From NCBI GenBank assembly GCA_026770615.1, contig MU631692.1, positions 44,226 to 58,645 of the forward strand: DNA of 14,420 bases, in the 5' to 3' direction. This DNA comes from Pavlovales sp. CCMP2436. Lineage: Eukaryota; Haptophyta; Pavlovophyceae; Pavlovales. The notes beneath the pieces are model-generated. The model did not search any database and had not been told where the DNA came from. It worked only from the letters and a program-made list of their open reading frames with translations. Shown here in pieces: positions 14,066-14,420 of the stretch (position 1 is the first letter of the stretch; every line of letters starts with the position of its first letter). The translations under genes and the position numbers were made by a program.

Positions 14066-14420
14066 AAGCTGGGCCTCTAGGCCAACCTGATCAAGACCGT
14101 CAGCTACATCTCCCCCGACCATGCCGCTGAGCTCGATCGCGTCCGCGTCATGTACGGCGTGCCCCTCGGCTTCGCGTGCTCTGCCGACGGCTCCATCGCC
14201 CTCGGCATCAAAATAACCGGCATCCCGCTCGGCTCGGTAGAGTTCGTCGCCCTCACCCTCGCCTCCAAGTGCAATCAGATCACCGGCACCTTTCAGAAAT
14301 TGAACTCTCTACTTGGTCTGAAGCACAAACAGGCGCTGTGGGCGATCACAGTCAACTCGACGGCACACAAGGGTGGCTATTGGGCTCAGCACTGCTTCCC
14401 CGACGAGAACATCGACTTCT
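14066..14420 (+). pseudogene. Reverse-transcriptase-like retroelement fragment, truncated at the window end
   Basis: The frame KLGL(stop)ANLIKTVSYIS followed by VPLGFACSADG and ALGIKITGIPLGSVEFVALT resembles the stretch after the catalytic core of non-LTR-type reverse transcriptases. There a G-L-x-x-N-x-x-K-T segment is followed by an I-x-G-x-P-(I/L)-G-S-x-x-F-V segment. The following LKHKQALWAITVNSTA region fits the helical thumb part. In-frame TAG codons lie at 14063-14065 and 14078-14080. The upstream catalytic YxDD part is absent, so this is a 5'-truncated or decayed copy. It stays open to the last base of the window. The assignment rests on pattern recognition; another repeat-encoded protein is possible. 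Confidence 0.5.

Noticed and set aside
1..14420. CRISPR arrays, bacterial operons or phage-like defence systems
   Set aside because: No regularly spaced repeats, ribosome-binding sites or operon layout; introns and poly(A)-like signals point to a eukaryotic nucleus.

Overview
The window looks like nuclear DNA of a eukaryotic alga. Coding regions are very GC-rich at third positions, intergenic DNA is more AT-rich and full of repeats, one gene has spliceosomal introns (GT...AG), and genes lie far apart without operons. The RbfA-like protein carries a signal peptide followed by a transit-like stretch, the kind of bipartite leader used for secondary (complex) plastids. A haptophyte or similar secondary-plastid alga fits best. 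This is inference, not a species call.

Layout. 1-1950 is repeat-rich DNA with a complete 174 bp MITE. 2090-3689 holds a head-to-head pair: an unidentified protein on the minus strand and a plastid-type ribosome-binding factor A (RbfA) on the plus strand, sharing a 124 bp gap. 3690-6160 is repeat-rich. Here a dispersed repeat (R2) has been split by two MITEs sitting side by side at one TA site, and a second R2 copy at 10950-11177 preserves the unoccupied site. 6162-7556 is an intact single-exon ATP-grasp ligase. 7933-9460 is a GC-rich stretch with short coding-like pieces in shifting frames, probably a decayed or intron-rich gene. 9460-11700 is mostly repeats. 11708-13800 (minus) is a three-exon Rab GDP dissociation inhibitor (GDI) gene with an unexpected signal-peptide-like N-terminus. 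14066 to the window end is a broken reverse-transcriptase-like fragment that runs off the edge.

Function. The recognised genes are housekeeping or metabolic and do not form one pathway: plastid ribosome maturation (RbfA), ATP-dependent ligation (ATP-grasp) and Rab recycling in vesicle traffic (GDI). I do not see a defence-like or otherwise novel multi-gene system. The most informative structures are the filled/empty MITE site, the GDI leader, the compact bidirectional promoter and three dispersed repeat families (R1, R2 and the GCTGCAAGT family), one copy of which lies inside a GDI intron.
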